In this document: positions 42,188-50,367 of the stretch, piece after piece
How positions within the stretch are numbered: the stretch's first letter is position 1
How the letters are laid out: every line of letters starts with the position of its first letter
Source: JSC-12 sp033764965
Lineage (GTDB): Bacteria > Cyanobacteriota > Cyanobacteriia > Leptolyngbyales > Leptolyngbyaceae
Reading direction: 5' to 3'
NCBI GenBank assembly: GCA_033764965.1
Contig: JANRIN010000031.1
Span: 1-64,000 of the forward strand
Length of the DNA: 64,000 bases
Position numbers and translations under genes: made by a program
The notes under the pieces: model-generated
What the model was told of the DNA's origin: nothing
Databases searched by the model: none
The model's input: only the letters and a program-made list of their open reading frames with translations

Positions 42188-42871
42188 ATGAAACGAGTTC
42201 TCGTAGTTGATGACGACACGACTTTACGCATGGCGTTAACACGATACCTGGAGAAGCGAGGGTATGCCGTGTTAAACGCTGGTTCCGGGGCTGAAGCTCT
42301 AGACGTTTTTGAGCAAGATCCACCGGATCTGGTGGTTTCAGATGTGATGATGGCGGAAATGGATGGTTATGAGTTCTGCCGCCGACTACGAGCCAGTCGA
42401 TCGGGACAATTGGTGCCATTCATTTTTCTATCCAGCCGCATAGAGGTTGATGCGCGGGTACAGGGGCATTTGATGGGGGCTGACGACTACCTGATTAAGC
42501 CGTTTGAACCGAAGGAACTGCTGGCAAAGATTGAGGCTCAACTGGAGCGATCGCGACGTTTCCATGTGGAGTTAGTGCGTCTAATGCAGCAAAACCCCAC
42601 TGCAAAGGAATCTTCCGAACAGGCTCAACCGAACTCCTCAACGCCTCTCCCCCTCACCCCAGCAGAAGCGAAAGTATTTTGGGAAGTGGTTCAGGGATAT
42701 ACCAACAAACAAATTGGCGATCACTTATTCGTTAGTCCTCGGACAGTGCAAACCCATCTCAGCAACATTCTCAGCAAGCTTGAGCTAGAAAATCGCTCTC
42801 AACTTGTGCGCTTTGCCTTTGAACACGGATTCAAACCACCCGTGGAGCAGGCAGCAAGTAGAAATTCATAG
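42188..42871 (+). CDS. NarL/LuxR-type response regulator
   Basis: A 227-residue protein. The receiver domain (1-120) has the acidic pair VDDD, phospho-acceptor Asp in DLVVSDVMM and Lys in YLIKPFEP. After a polar linker (about 135-157) comes a LuxR helix-turn-helix (LTPAEAKVFWEVVQGYTNKQ, then LFVSPRTVQTHLSNILSKL). It is similar to cyanobacterial and plastid Ycf29-like regulators. No histidine kinase is adjacent. It is transcribed divergently from icd. Confidence 0.9.
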   Translation: MKRVLVVDDDTTLRMALTRYLEKRGYAVLNAGSGAEALDVFEQDPPDLVVSDVMMAEMDGYEFCRRLRASRSGQLVPFIFLSSRIEVDARVQGHLMGADDYLIKPFEPKELLAKIEAQLERSRRFHVELVRLMQQNPTAKESSEQAQPNSSTPLPLTPAEAKVFWEVVQGYTNKQIGDHLFVSPRTVQTHLSNILSKLELENRSQLVRFAFEHGFKPPVEQAASRNS

Positions 42872-43040
42872 GTGAAGCAGCACGATGATTTAGAACTTAG
42901 GTGATTTCTACAAAAGAAAATACCCGTATTCTTGCTGCAAACCCATCCGCAGTTCACTTAGGCAGACTTTCGCTCTCTGCCCGCACTTTAGTCGCAGGTG
43001 GCAGTGGGATAATCTTTTTCGGAAATCTCATGCAGGTTGG

Positions 43041-43111
43041 GCAAAACCTCGGAGGCTTAGTCACTACATAGCGATCAAACTTCCTTTCTAGTAAAATCTC
43101 CGAGGTTTGCG
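43041..43111. repeat. AAACCTCGGAG inverted-repeat element, copy 2
   Basis: GCAAAACCTCGGAGGCTTAG and the complement of GTAAAATCTCCGAGGTTTGC face each other across about 32 nt. The core matches the element at 30911-30977. It lies between the response regulator and the 3' end of moeB and could form a hairpin near the moeB end. Confidence 0.65.
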
Positions 43112-43121
43112 TAAATCCTAC

Positions 43122-44294
43122 TTAGTATTCTGGGACAGAAGCGTCTACTTCTTTACTCCAGGCAGTGATTCCACCCTTCACATTGATGCCATCAATGCCA
43201 GATTGCTTCAAAATTCCCAGAGCTTTGGCAGACCGTCCCCCCATTTTGCAATGAGCAATCAACTTATGCCCATTCAGCAGTTCTTTCACTTTTTCCACGC
43301 CACTGCCATTTTCGATGTCGGGTAAAGGAATCAGCACAGCACCTGGAATTCGAGCAATTTCGTATTCGTTGGGGTTGCGAACATCAATCAGCAGGTAATC
43401 ATCGGCATTGCTGTCTAGAATTTGCTTCAGTTCCTGCACATTCATTTCTGGCAAGTCAGATTGTTGTTGAGCTTCGGCTGCTTTTGCCTGGGGGATGCCA
43501 CAGAACATTTCGTAGTCAATCAGCTTTTCAATCACTGGACGTTGGGGATTGGGTCGCAGCTTGAGTTCCCGGAATTTCATCTCCAGTGCGTTGAACAGCA
43601 GCAAACGACCATTCAATGTGGTGCCCTGACCCAGAATGATTTTGATCGTTTCCGTTGCCTGGATCACGCCAATGATTCCGGGCAAAATTCCCAACACGCC
43701 GCCTTCGGCACAGGAAGGGACAAGTCCCGGTGGGGGTGGTTCTGGGTAGAGATCGCGGTAGTTGGGACCATCTTCGTAGTTGAAAACCGTTGCCTGCCCT
43801 TCAAAGCGGTAGATGGAGCCGTAAACATTGGGCTTACCCAGTAAAACGCAAGTGTCGTTCACGAGATAGCGGGTGGGGAAATTGTCTGTGCCATCCACGA
43901 TGATGTCGTAGGGTTCGGCAATTTGTAGCGCATTTTCGGAACTGAGGCGAGTTGCGTAGAGATCGACCTGGCAGTAAGGGTTAATTTCGTGAATCCGATC
44001 TTTGGCAGATTCAATCTTGGGTTTGCCCACCCAGGAGGTGCCGTGAATGACCTGACGCTGAAGATTGGAGCGATCGACCACATCAAAATCAACAATGCCA
44101 ATACGTCCGATGCCAGCCGCAGCTAAGTACAGCAGCAGAGGAGAACCCAGCCCGCCTGTGCCAATGCACAAAACGCTGGCTGCCTTTAAGCGCTTCTGTC
44201 CTTCCAGTCCAACTTCTGGCAGGATCAGATGGCGTGAATAGCGTTCGTATTCTTCTTTTTCAAGCTGGATGTCATCCAGATTCGGATTGAGCAT
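43122..44294 (-). CDS. moeB: MoeB/ThiF-type adenylyltransferase with rhodanese domain
   Basis: The ATG at 44294 gives 390 residues (MLNPNLDDIQLEKEEYERYS); the longer frame overlaps the upstream gene's 3' end. The E1-like domain has the nucleotide motif GTGGLGSP, DFDVVDRSNLQRQ, VDGTDNFPTRYLVND and the catalytic/zinc region CAEGGVLGILPG. A C-terminal rhodanese domain (about 280-390) carries the persulfide Cys in IAHCKMGGRS. Such proteins adenylate and then thiolate a MoaD/ThiS-like sulfur carrier. It follows the M67 peptidase gene. Confidence 0.93.
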   Translation of the reverse strand: MLNPNLDDIQLEKEEYERYSRHLILPEVGLEGQKRLKAASVLCIGTGGLGSPLLLYLAAAGIGRIGIVDFDVVDRSNLQRQVIHGTSWVGKPKIESAKDRIHEINPYCQVDLYATRLSSENALQIAEPYDIIVDGTDNFPTRYLVNDTCVLLGKPNVYGSIYRFEGQATVFNYEDGPNYRDLYPEPPPPGLVPSCAEGGVLGILPGIIGVIQATETIKIILGQGTTLNGRLLLFNALEMKFRELKLRPNPQRPVIEKLIDYEMFCGIPQAKAAEAQQQSDLPEMNVQELKQILDSNADDYLLIDVRNPNEYEIARIPGAVLIPLPDIENGSGVEKVKELLNGHKLIAHCKMGGRSAKALGILKQSGIDGINVKGGITAWSKEVDASVPEY

Positions 44295-44367
44295 GATTCG
44301 GTGGGTTTGCAGTAGTGAATGGGTATAACGAAAGGAAATGAACCAATAATCGGGCTTGGGCTTGGGG

Positions 44368-44856
44368 TCAGGGACGAACGGGGGTAGAGTGGGGCAACGC
44401 TGGATGGAGCACGATCGCTTCCGGCTGAAATTGATGATGCTCATCCAGTTGCCAATTTTGCACATCCTGAACCGTGCCGCTCTGGACAGACAGGATGATG
44501 TAAGAGTACTGTTGCCATGCTAAACGCCGATCGCATTCTGAGGGCAGCGCTGCATGGTCGGGGTGGGAGTGGTAGACACCGATAACGTCTAAACCGCGGT
44601 TTCGAGCGGTTCGCATGACGGTCAACAAGTCCTGCGGGTTGATCCAATAGCGCTTTGCCCGACCTAAGGCTGCCGTATCGCCAAGGGCTTGAGCCGCATT
44701 GCTATTCCAGCCGTTGTCCATCGCCTGAACCTCTACCACGTCTTTATCGTCCTCGTGCATTCTGCCAAGCATCAATCCGCAACATTCATTGGGATAGGCG
44801 GCTTCAGCGTGCGATCGCATGGCTTGTAGGTGATCGGCGTTCAGGGTTAGGGACAC
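44368..44856 (-). CDS. M67 family JAMM metallopeptidase (Mec-like)
   Basis: A JAMM peptidase of about 162 residues from a GTG at 44856; an in-frame ATG at 44970 would add 38 unconserved residues, so the start is uncertain. Metal and catalytic motif: Glu in PNECCGLMLG, then HSHPDHAALPSECD (H-x-H-P-x5-P-S-x2-D). Relatives such as Mec cleave cysteine from the C-terminus of a sulfur-carrier protein. The pairing with the MoeB-rhodanese gene downstream fits a sulfur-carrier cycle. No carrier gene (ThiS/MoaD/CysO-like) was found beside them. Confidence 0.85.
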   Translation of the reverse strand: MSLTLNADHLQAMRSHAEAAYPNECCGLMLGRMHEDDKDVVEVQAMDNGWNSNAAQALGDTAALGRAKRYWINPQDLLTVMRTARNRGLDVIGVYHSHPDHAALPSECDRRLAWQQYSYIILSVQSGTVQDVQNWQLDEHHQFQPEAIVLHPALPHSTPVRP

Positions 44857-45110
44857 TGGGGGATGAAGGAGTAAACAACTCAAGTTTCTTATTGTAAGCC
44901 AGGAGTTAAACAATCTCACAGTCCTCGTTGGTTGTGGTAGCAGGTGAGGCAGCTTCGAGGTCGTCTGCATCGAGTTTGTCTGAATTGATCGCTTTCATCC
45001 AGGACAAATCCTAATATAGAGAAGGAAGAAATGAATAGCTGGTGCCTGACATTAGTAACGTTTTGTTGCTAACAGTCGTTAATCGATCGAAATAAGGAAA
45101 CGAATTTGTC

Positions 45111-47159
45111 TTGTTAAACCTTCTACAAAAGATTAGAAGCACGATCGCGCATTGGTGGTCAGAGTTTACACTTCAGACCAAGCTGATGGCAGTGGCAACG
45201 CTGGTGGTGTCGCTCTTGATGAGTGGTCTCACTTTTTGGGCAGTGAATACGATTCAGCAAGATGCCCGGATGAACGACACTCGCTTCGGTCGAGATTTGG
45301 GCTTGTTGCTGGCTGCTAACGTCACCCCTCTGATTGGGGAAAATAATTTGACAGAACTGGCTCGTTTCTCCCATCGCTTCTACAGCAGCACCTCCAGCAT
45401 TCGCTATATGCTCTATGCCGATGAGGAAGGGGCAATCTATCTGGGGATTCCCTTCTCCGAGTCGGAAGTGCAAAACTCCCTGACTATTCGCCGCAAAATT
45501 AATCTCCCGGATGACTACGCCTCTCAGTCAGATATGCCAATGGTGCGGCAGCATTTAACGCCTGACGGGGAAGTGACGGATGTGTTTGTGCCGATCGTCT
45601 ACGAAGGAAACTACAAAGGCGTGCTGGCGATCGGCACTAATCCTAATCCCACCGTCGTCACGTCCTCTCACCTGACCCGTGATGTGACGATCGCGGTGTT
45701 TGTCTCCATTTGGGTCATGGTGATTCTGGGTGCGGTGTTCAATGCCCTGACGATTACCAAACCGATTAAGGAATTATTAGTCGGGGTCAAAAATATTACT
45801 TCTGGCAACTTCAAGCAGCGAGTGGAATTGCCCTTTGGCGGCGAACTGGGCGAACTGATCGTCAGCTTCAATGAAATGGCGGAACGGTTGGAGCGCTACG
45901 AAGAACAGAACATTGAAGAACTCACGGCTGAGAAAGCCAAACTGGAAACCCTGGTTTCAACGATCGCCGATGGAGCCGTGTTACTAGACACAAGCTTGCA
46001 AGTGGTGCTGGTCAACCCCACCGCTCGCCGCATTTTCGGCTGGGAAGGACAGGACGTTGAAGGGGAAAATGTGCTGTTTCGGTTGCCGACAGAGGTGCAA
46101 GCTGAGATTACCCGTCCGCTGTACCGCATGGCAAAGGGTGAAATGCGAGAAGGGAGCGAGTTTCGGGTCACATTTAAGGAACCCGTCGATCGCACCATTC
46201 GCTTGTTGTTAACCAGCGTGCTGGATTCCTACCGCGAGACGGTGAAGGGAGTCGCAATTACGGCACAGGACATCACTCGCGAAGCTGAGCTAAATGAAGC
46301 AAAGAGCCAATTTATCAGTAATGTGTCTCACGAACTCCGCACGCCTTTGTTCAATATCAAATCTTTTATCGAAACCCTGCACGAATACGGTGAAGAATTG
46401 AGCCTGGAGGAACAGCGCGAATTTTTGGAAACTGCCAACCGAGAAACCGATCGCCTGACTCGCTTGGTGAACGATGTGCTGGATTTGTCCCGTTTGGAAT
46501 CCTGCAAACTCTACAACTTCGAGGCAGTTGATCTGGCACAGCCGATCGAACAAACCCTGAGAACTTACCAGTTGAACGCCCGCGACAAAGGCATTGAACT
46601 GAGCCAGGAAATTCAACCCGGACTGCCTCCCGTTCTAGGTCACTACGATTTGTTGTTGCAAGTGTTCACGAATCTGGTTGGCAATGCCCTCAAATTTACG
46701 GAGTCTGGCGGCAAGATTGTGTTGCGGGCTTACGTTGTCGAGGCAAATACCTCCGATCCGAATCACGCTGTAACCAACGAAAGTTCAACGACCGATACTG
46801 AAACGACCGAAACCCGCAAAGTTCGAATTGAGATTTCGGATACGGGCATCGGCATTGCTCCAGAAGATCAGCAAGCCATTTTCGATCGCTTCTTCCGCGT
46901 GGAAAATCGGGTGCATACCCTGGAAGGCACAGGCTTGGGCTTGTCGATCGTTCGTAACATCGTGGAGAAGCACCGAAGTCGAGTTCATTTAGTGAGCGAA
47001 GTCGGCGTTGGCACCACATTTTGGTTTGATCTGGGGATGTTTCAAGATACTCAACTGGTTAATTCCGCTAGTTCCTCGAACGGTTCAGCCGAACACCTGG
47101 TGACTGACCTGCCAACTGTGGAATCGGGCATAGGTTCAACAATGGTGGGGCTGCCTTAA
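45111..47159 (+). CDS. nblS: Sensor histidine kinase NblS (Hik33/DspA)
   Basis: A 682-residue kinase with a TTG start; no better start exists before the first membrane helix. Two membrane helices (about 26-46 and 193-214) flank a periplasmic sensor. Then HAMP (about 215-268), PAS (about 278-390), HisKA with FISNVSHELRTPLFNIKSF, and HATPase_c (GNALKFTESGG, DTGIGIAPEDQ, GTGLGLSIV). NblS governs high-light, nutrient-stress, phycobilisome-degradation and photosynthesis genes with RpaB/NblR-type regulators. It is followed by the GAF-LuxR gene and the nitrilase cluster. That proximity may be accidental. Confidence 0.93.
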   Translation: MLNLLQKIRSTIAHWWSEFTLQTKLMAVATLVVSLLMSGLTFWAVNTIQQDARMNDTRFGRDLGLLLAANVTPLIGENNLTELARFSHRFYSSTSSIRYMLYADEEGAIYLGIPFSESEVQNSLTIRRKINLPDDYASQSDMPMVRQHLTPDGEVTDVFVPIVYEGNYKGVLAIGTNPNPTVVTSSHLTRDVTIAVFVSIWVMVILGAVFNALTITKPIKELLVGVKNITSGNFKQRVELPFGGELGELIVSFNEMAERLERYEEQNIEELTAEKAKLETLVSTIADGAVLLDTSLQVVLVNPTARRIFGWEGQDVEGENVLFRLPTEVQAEITRPLYRMAKGEMREGSEFRVTFKEPVDRTIRLLLTSVLDSYRETVKGVAITAQDITREAELNEAKSQFISNVSHELRTPLFNIKSFIETLHEYGEELSLEEQREFLETANRETDRLTRLVNDVLDLSRLESCKLYNFEAVDLAQPIEQTLRTYQLNARDKGIELSQEIQPGLPPVLGHYDLLLQVFTNLVGNALKFTESGGKIVLRAYVVEANTSDPNHAVTNESSTTDTETTETRKVRIEISDTGIGIAPEDQQAIFDRFFRVENRVHTLEGTGLGLSIVRNIVEKHRSRVHLVSEVGVGTTFWFDLGMFQDTQLVNSASSSNGSAEHLVTDLPTVESGIGSTMVGLP

Positions 47160-47206
47160 CTTAGGGTTGTGGATTGAACAAATTCCGCAAGATACAAAGA
47201 GGAACC

Positions 47207-47220
47207 GTAGCTTTTGATAC
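47207..47220 (+). promoter_or_regulatory. NtcA box upstream of the GAF-LuxR gene
   Basis: GTAGCTTTTGATAC is a perfect GTA-N8-TAC. Twenty-three bases downstream is TCAATT, one mismatch from the TAN3T -10 consensus of NtcA-activated promoters. It lies 62 nt before the start codon of the regulator gene. Confidence 0.7.
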
Positions 47221-47282
47221 AAAGAATTCAGTTTTTCTAAGGGTCAATTGAGTCAGGACTCTTTTGCATCGGTTGACTTTAG

Positions 47283-48710
47283 ATGCCGGATTTAACCAAC
47301 GGGTTGCTGGATGCTACTCGCCTTCTATTTGATCTTCAGCAGGGCAACAAAATCGCTCAGAGCTTTTCGGGATGCTTCCAACCGGATGAGATTGCGCGGC
47401 GTGTCACCGATGGCTTAGTCGAGCAATTTAACTGTGCCTTTGCGCGGCTCTGGTTGCTGGAGCCAGATCAGTCGGCGTTGAAATTGGTTGCGTCTTCTGG
47501 CTTGTATACCCACCTCAATGGCTTCTTTGGCAGAGTGCCGATGGGAGCATTCAAAGTCGGCAAAATCGCTCAAAACCGGGTATCTTTCCTGAGTAACAAC
47601 CTGGCGGCGGAACCGTGGGTGGGCAATCGGGAATGGGCGATCGCTAATAAGATTCGAGGTTTTGCAGGATATCCCCTAACGGTGGGCGATCGCGTCATCG
47701 GCGTGTTAGCGGTTTTTAGCCGCCACGCAATGGAGCCAGAGTTTTTGGAGGTATTGCAGACCCTTTGCACCATGGTCACGCTTGCCCTGGATACTGCCCT
47801 GCATTACCAGAAGGAAAAACAAACCTGGCAGTCGTCTCGCCATTCGCCTTTGGGTGTTGTGTCCCTATCTGATCAGTTAGCGATCAGCTTAAGTTCAACT
47901 CGATTAACCCTGGTCGGCACTGAACAACCGTTACCGATTCCTGTGACCTATGTTTTTTTACAGGTTGGCGAGATTCTGAACCAGATTGGGTGTGCCTACT
48001 GTCGTTTAGTGTATGGAAATCATTCGGTTGACCTGGAAGCGATCGCACCCCAACTAGCCCCTAACCCAGAGTCAACTTCAAGATTGGAAACTGCTTTTAA
48101 CGAGATTCAGTTTGCCATAACGGGTTTAGGTGGAACGTTGCAGTTCCAATCCAGTAATGATCAGCGGGCAGTGCAAGTTGGGCTGAAAATTCCCTATCAA
48201 CTGGATGCAACGAGCGATCGCCTGCAAGTTCGCTGCCAACAACCCCTGCTGCAACTCGCTTTCAACCAACTGGCGGCATTAGCTGGCATAAGTTTATTCA
48301 AGGGTGAAGATGATACCGTGCCGCTGCTGACGGATGATATGAAGCAACTCCAGCCCTCTCGCCGCATTGTCTGGGTTCACACTGGAACGCAACCCCTGCC
48401 TAAAGGGATACTGGCAAAAGTAGATCTTTCCGCCAGTCCTGAAGATTTTAGGCAGGTGATCAAAGCCGTGAATCAGGGCTTATCCTGGGGGGTGGAATTC
48501 GTTTCTGAAGTGCCGCCAACCCTGTCGGAGCGGGAATTAGAGATTTTGAAGCTACTCACCCAGGGGCACCGCGATCGGGACATTGCAGATCGTCTGATCA
48601 TCAGCGAAAGCACCGTTAAATTTCACATTAATAATGTCCTGAAAAAGCTCAAAGCACAAACCCGGTATCAAGCGTTGCATCAAGTTATGGCGTATGGTTG
48701 GATTCATTAG
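47283..48710 (+). CDS. GAF domain - LuxR-type transcriptional regulator
   Basis: A 475-residue protein. The N-terminal GAF domain (about 10-175) has LVEQFNCAFARLWLLEPDQS, VGKIAQNRVSFLSNN and FAGYPLTVGDRVIGVLAVFS. The middle region (about 190-400) has no recognised domain. The C-terminal LuxR helix-turn-helix (about 410-475) has LSERELEILKLLTQGHRDRD followed by LIISESTVKFHINNVLKKL. There is no receiver Asp, so it likely senses a small molecule. Its stop lies 9 nt before an 18-bp dyad preceding the Nit1C flavoprotein gene. It is a strong candidate for the cluster's own regulator. Confidence 0.85.
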   Translation: MPDLTNGLLDATRLLFDLQQGNKIAQSFSGCFQPDEIARRVTDGLVEQFNCAFARLWLLEPDQSALKLVASSGLYTHLNGFFGRVPMGAFKVGKIAQNRVSFLSNNLAAEPWVGNREWAIANKIRGFAGYPLTVGDRVIGVLAVFSRHAMEPEFLEVLQTLCTMVTLALDTALHYQKEKQTWQSSRHSPLGVVSLSDQLAISLSSTRLTLVGTEQPLPIPVTYVFLQVGEILNQIGCAYCRLVYGNHSVDLEAIAPQLAPNPESTSRLETAFNEIQFAITGLGGTLQFQSSNDQRAVQVGLKIPYQLDATSDRLQVRCQQPLLQLAFNQLAALAGISLFKGEDDTVPLLTDDMKQLQPSRRIVWVHTGTQPLPKGILAKVDLSASPEDFRQVIKAVNQGLSWGVEFVSEVPPTLSERELEILKLLTQGHRDRDIADRLIISESTVKFHINNVLKKLKAQTRYQALHQVMAYGWIH

Positions 48711-48719
48711 CACCAACTG

Positions 48720-48737
48720 CCTATCGAAATCGCTAGG
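48720..48737 (+). promoter_or_regulatory. 18-bp dyad, copy 1 (putative Nit1C operator)
   Basis: CCTATCGAAATCGCTAGG has the symmetric pattern CCTA-N-CGA-NN-TCG-N-TAGG (14 of 18 positions symmetrical). A near-identical dyad occurs at 50192-50209. In both cases the dyad ends exactly 75 nt before an NtcA box. Confidence 0.7.
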
Positions 48738-48812
48738 AAAAGCATGAGGAAATGAATCCGCTTCAGGCAAAGCGATCGCCAACCTGTTCTTACTGTTAGA
48801 CCTGATGAATCC

Positions 48813-48855
48813 GTAGTGAGAAATACAAAACCTACCATCTCTCAGCGCCTAAGGT
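48813..48855 (+). promoter_or_regulatory. NtcA-activated promoter of the Nit1C flavoprotein gene
   Basis: The NtcA box GTAGTGAGAAATAC (48813-48826) is followed after 23 nt by TAAGGT (48850-48855), a TAN3T -10 hexamer. This is the canonical class II NtcA promoter layout. Transcription would start near 48862. Confidence 0.85.
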
Positions 48856-48879
48856 GACAACACGTTCGTTAACCACCAC

Positions 48880-50178
48880 ATGAGGCATTCGGCAATGCAA
48901 AGCCATTATCCAGTTGTGATTGTCGGCGGCGGGCAGGCAGGCTTATCCATGAGCTACTGCCTGAAGCAGCGGGGTTTTGACCATATCATTTTTGAGAAAC
49001 ACACGATCGCCCACGCCTGGCGATCTCAGCGCTGGGATTCCTTTTGTCTGGTGACACCCAACTGGCAGTGCAAACTTCCTGGCTATCCCTATCCCGGCAA
49101 AGACCCCCACGGGTTCATGCAGAAGGATGAAATTGTTCAGTATGTTGAAAGCTATGCGGCATCCTTTGCTCCACCGGTTCAAGAAGGCGTTGAAGTATTC
49201 AGTGTACGGAAATCAAATAGTCAGAATGGGTTTGAAATCTCTACGTCCTTGGGAGAATTCACAGCCGATCAGGTGGTGATTGCAGTGGGCGGTTATCATC
49301 AACCGAAAATTCCCCGCCTTGCAGAGCGGCTTCCAGCGCACATTGTACAGCTTCATTCCTCCACGTACAAAAATCCAGAACAACTGTCAGATCAAGCCGT
49401 TCTGGTAGTCGGTACAGGGCAATCCGGCTGCCAGATTGCAGAAGATTTACACCTGGCAGGGAAGCAAGTGCATCTCTGTGTGGGGAGTGCGCCTAAATCG
49501 CCGCGTCGTTACCGGGGCAAGGATGTAGTGGATTGGCTAGACCAAATGGGCTACTACGATTTATCCATTGACGAGCATCCCCAGAAGGAGAAAGTACGGG
49601 CGAAAGCCAATCACTACTTAACTGGACGCAATGGTGGTCACGAAATCGATCTACGTCAATTTGCGTTGGAGGGCATGAAACTTTACGGCAGACTCAAAGA
49701 TATAGCTCAAACTACGATCGAGTTTAAGCATGATTTGAGAGATAACTTAGACCAGGCAGATGCCGTTTCAGAAAGTATCAAAAAAACGATTGATGCTTTC
49801 ATTGAAACGAATCAAATTGACGCGCCCGTAGATTCGGTTTATCAACCTGTTTGGCAACCAACGGAAGAGATTCTGCATTTGGATTACGAGCAGGCGAATA
49901 TCGGGACTGTCATTTGGTGTACGGGGTTTCAGTCAAACTTTGGCTGGATTGAAGTTCCGGTGTTCGATGGCAAGGGCTACCCCGGACACGAACGCGGAGT
50001 TACTCCCATCTGGGGGCTATACTTCCTGGGCTTACCCTGGCTGTATACCTGGGGGTCTGGACGCTTCTCCGGGATTGCTCAAGATGCCAATTACCTGGCT
50101 GATTACATCGCAGCGCGGAAAAAACAGTCATCGGTGAATGATTGGAGTGTCGTCAACGAGTTTTTATTAGGTTCGTAA
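48880..50178 (+). CDS. MSMEG_0569 family flavin-dependent oxidoreductase (Nit1C)
   Basis: A 432-residue flavoprotein. The FAD motif is VVIVGGGQAGLSMSYCL, followed by HAWRSQRWDSFCLVTPNWQC and the NADPH-binding VLVVGTGQSGCQIAEDL. The C-terminal segment GVTPIWGLYFLGLPWLYTWG is typical of the MSMEG_0569 family. It resembles flavin monooxygenases, but the substrate is unknown. The family is found only in Nit1C-type clusters, which have been linked to growth on cyanide or nitriles in Pseudomonas. ATG at 48880 or 48895 could be the start. It has its own NtcA-type promoter. Confidence 0.88.
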   Translation: MRHSAMQSHYPVVIVGGGQAGLSMSYCLKQRGFDHIIFEKHTIAHAWRSQRWDSFCLVTPNWQCKLPGYPYPGKDPHGFMQKDEIVQYVESYAASFAPPVQEGVEVFSVRKSNSQNGFEISTSLGEFTADQVVIAVGGYHQPKIPRLAERLPAHIVQLHSSTYKNPEQLSDQAVLVVGTGQSGCQIAEDLHLAGKQVHLCVGSAPKSPRRYRGKDVVDWLDQMGYYDLSIDEHPQKEKVRAKANHYLTGRNGGHEIDLRQFALEGMKLYGRLKDIAQTTIEFKHDLRDNLDQADAVSESIKKTIDAFIETNQIDAPVDSVYQPVWQPTEEILHLDYEQANIGTVIWCTGFQSNFGWIEVPVFDGKGYPGHERGVTPIWGLYFLGLPWLYTWGSGRFSGIAQDANYLADYIAARKKQSSVNDWSVVNEFLLGS

Positions 50179-50191
50179 GGAATTTTAGCAA

Positions 50192-50209
50192 CCTATCGAA
50201 ATCAATAGG
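50192..50209 (+). promoter_or_regulatory. 18-bp dyad, copy 2 (putative Nit1C operator)
   Basis: CCTATCGAAATCAATAGG is identical to copy 1 at 16 of 18 positions and is symmetric as CCTAT-N-GA-NN-TC-N-ATAGG. It starts 13 nt after the flavoprotein stop and ends 75 nt before the second NtcA box. Confidence 0.7.
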
Positions 50210-50284
50210 GGAGAGCGATTTGATTGTATCTGAAAGAGAAATACGATCGCGGTTACTGCCGGAATCACTAGACTTCCAGCTTTC

Positions 50285-50327
50285 GTAGTTAGAAATACAA
50301 AACAAGGCTTCCATTAGCTTCTACGCT
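50285..50327 (+). promoter_or_regulatory. NtcA-activated promoter of the MSMEG_0572-nitrilase operon
   Basis: The NtcA box GTAGTTAGAAATAC (50285-50298) is followed after 23 nt by TACGCT (50322-50327), a TAN3T -10 hexamer. The layout is identical to the promoter at 48813-48855. Transcription would start near 50334, 34 nt before the gene. Confidence 0.85.
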
Positions 50328-50367
50328 GACTCTGAACTTTTTCTATCCCGCTTAAGGAGAAAATTCC

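Noticed and set aside
44294..44465. Extended N-terminus of moeB
   Set aside because: The extra 57 residues overlap the upstream peptidase gene and are unlike the family; the ATG at 44294 gives the normal N-terminus.
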